NCBI GenBank assembly: GCA_030523505.1
Contig: JAUNIK010000206.1
Coordinates: forward strand, 1-5,484
DNA: 5,484 nucleotides
Origin: Prevotellaceae bacterium
Lineage (GTDB): Bacteria > Bacteroidota > Bacteroidia > Bacteroidales > Bacteroidaceae
Direction of reading: 5' to 3'
Below, piece by piece: positions 5,348 to 5,484 of this stretch (position 1 is its first letter; the number at the start of each line of letters is the position of its first letter). Made by a program: the position numbers and the translations under genes. A model generated the notes under the pieces. That model had not been told where the DNA came from and searched no databases. It worked only from the letters and a program-made list of their open reading frames with translations.

Positions 5348-5484
5348 TTACATATCAGCGTCGTCCCATACGCCACTCCAGTCGTCTGTGAATTCCTTTG
5401 TCTGGGCTGTGTCACCGTTGTCGCCTGTACCACCACTGCTGATAGTTACAAGCAATGACTCGCTCTGCATCTTGCGGACTCCTG
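5348..5484 (-). CDS. C-terminal end of a small acidic protein (partial, cut by the window edge)
   Basis: The last 44 codons and TAA (5348-5350) of a gene that enters from the right edge. The visible part reads 'VRKMQSESLLVTISSGG', then an acidic, Gly/Asp-rich stretch, ending 'DDWSGVWDDADM'. Short proteins with a '[K/R]-x-M-x-x-E-x-LL' block and a polar acidic tail are common, unnamed hypotheticals in Prevotella genomes; the resemblance is from memory and no function is known to me. A composite hairpin with a T-run starts 22 bases after the stop, so it probably forms a separate transcription unit from the large gene. The start codon and full length are outside the window. Confidence 0.65.
   Translation of the reverse strand, partial: GVRKMQSESLLVTISSGGTGDNGDTAQTKEFTDDWSGVWDDADM

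Overview
The window looks like a piece of a Bacteroidales chromosome, most likely Prevotella/Segatella or a close relative. The evidence is an 'ASAQ' signal-peptide end, a TAnnTTTG-type -7 promoter element, A-rich leaders without a Shine-Dalgarno sequence, and a C-terminus of the 'IYDLQGRKI...GIYIENGKKVIIK' type seen on many exported Prevotella proteins. This assignment rests on pattern recognition; no search was run.

Layout. Everything recognisable is on the minus strand. The right edge (5348-5484) holds the last 44 codons of a small acidic protein, followed by a large composite hairpin and T-run (5250-5325). A short AT-rich intergenic region then carries a candidate promoter (-7 element 5191-5198) for the main locus. 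That locus (5087 down to 243) is one giant surface-protein gene of 1,614 codons plus its stop. It encodes a signal peptide, a first GLUG-repeat beta-helix module, an Ig-like linker, a second GLUG module, a Big_2 Ig-like domain, a cohesin-like domain, a type I dockerin, a second cohesin-like domain and a C-terminal sorting-type tail. A strong terminator follows at 183-226. The left 182 bases hold no supported gene, only a direct repeat with a palindrome between its copies and a short inverted repeat.

The main oddity is a single in-frame TAA (4230-4232) at codon 286, inside the first GLUG module. Upstream and downstream pieces share the same frame, and the 30-residue GLUG spacing is kept across the stop, so nothing is inserted, deleted or shifted. 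The simplest reading is a point nonsense mutation (probably from a Tyr codon) or a sequence error. As read, the locus makes a secreted 285-residue piece without cohesin, dockerin or sorting tail. The 1,324-codon remainder has no signal peptide and no ATG at its start.

The second notable point is the architecture: an internal dockerin between two homologous cohesin-like domains in one polypeptide. I see no CRISPR array, RNA gene, transposase or other new multi-gene system here.
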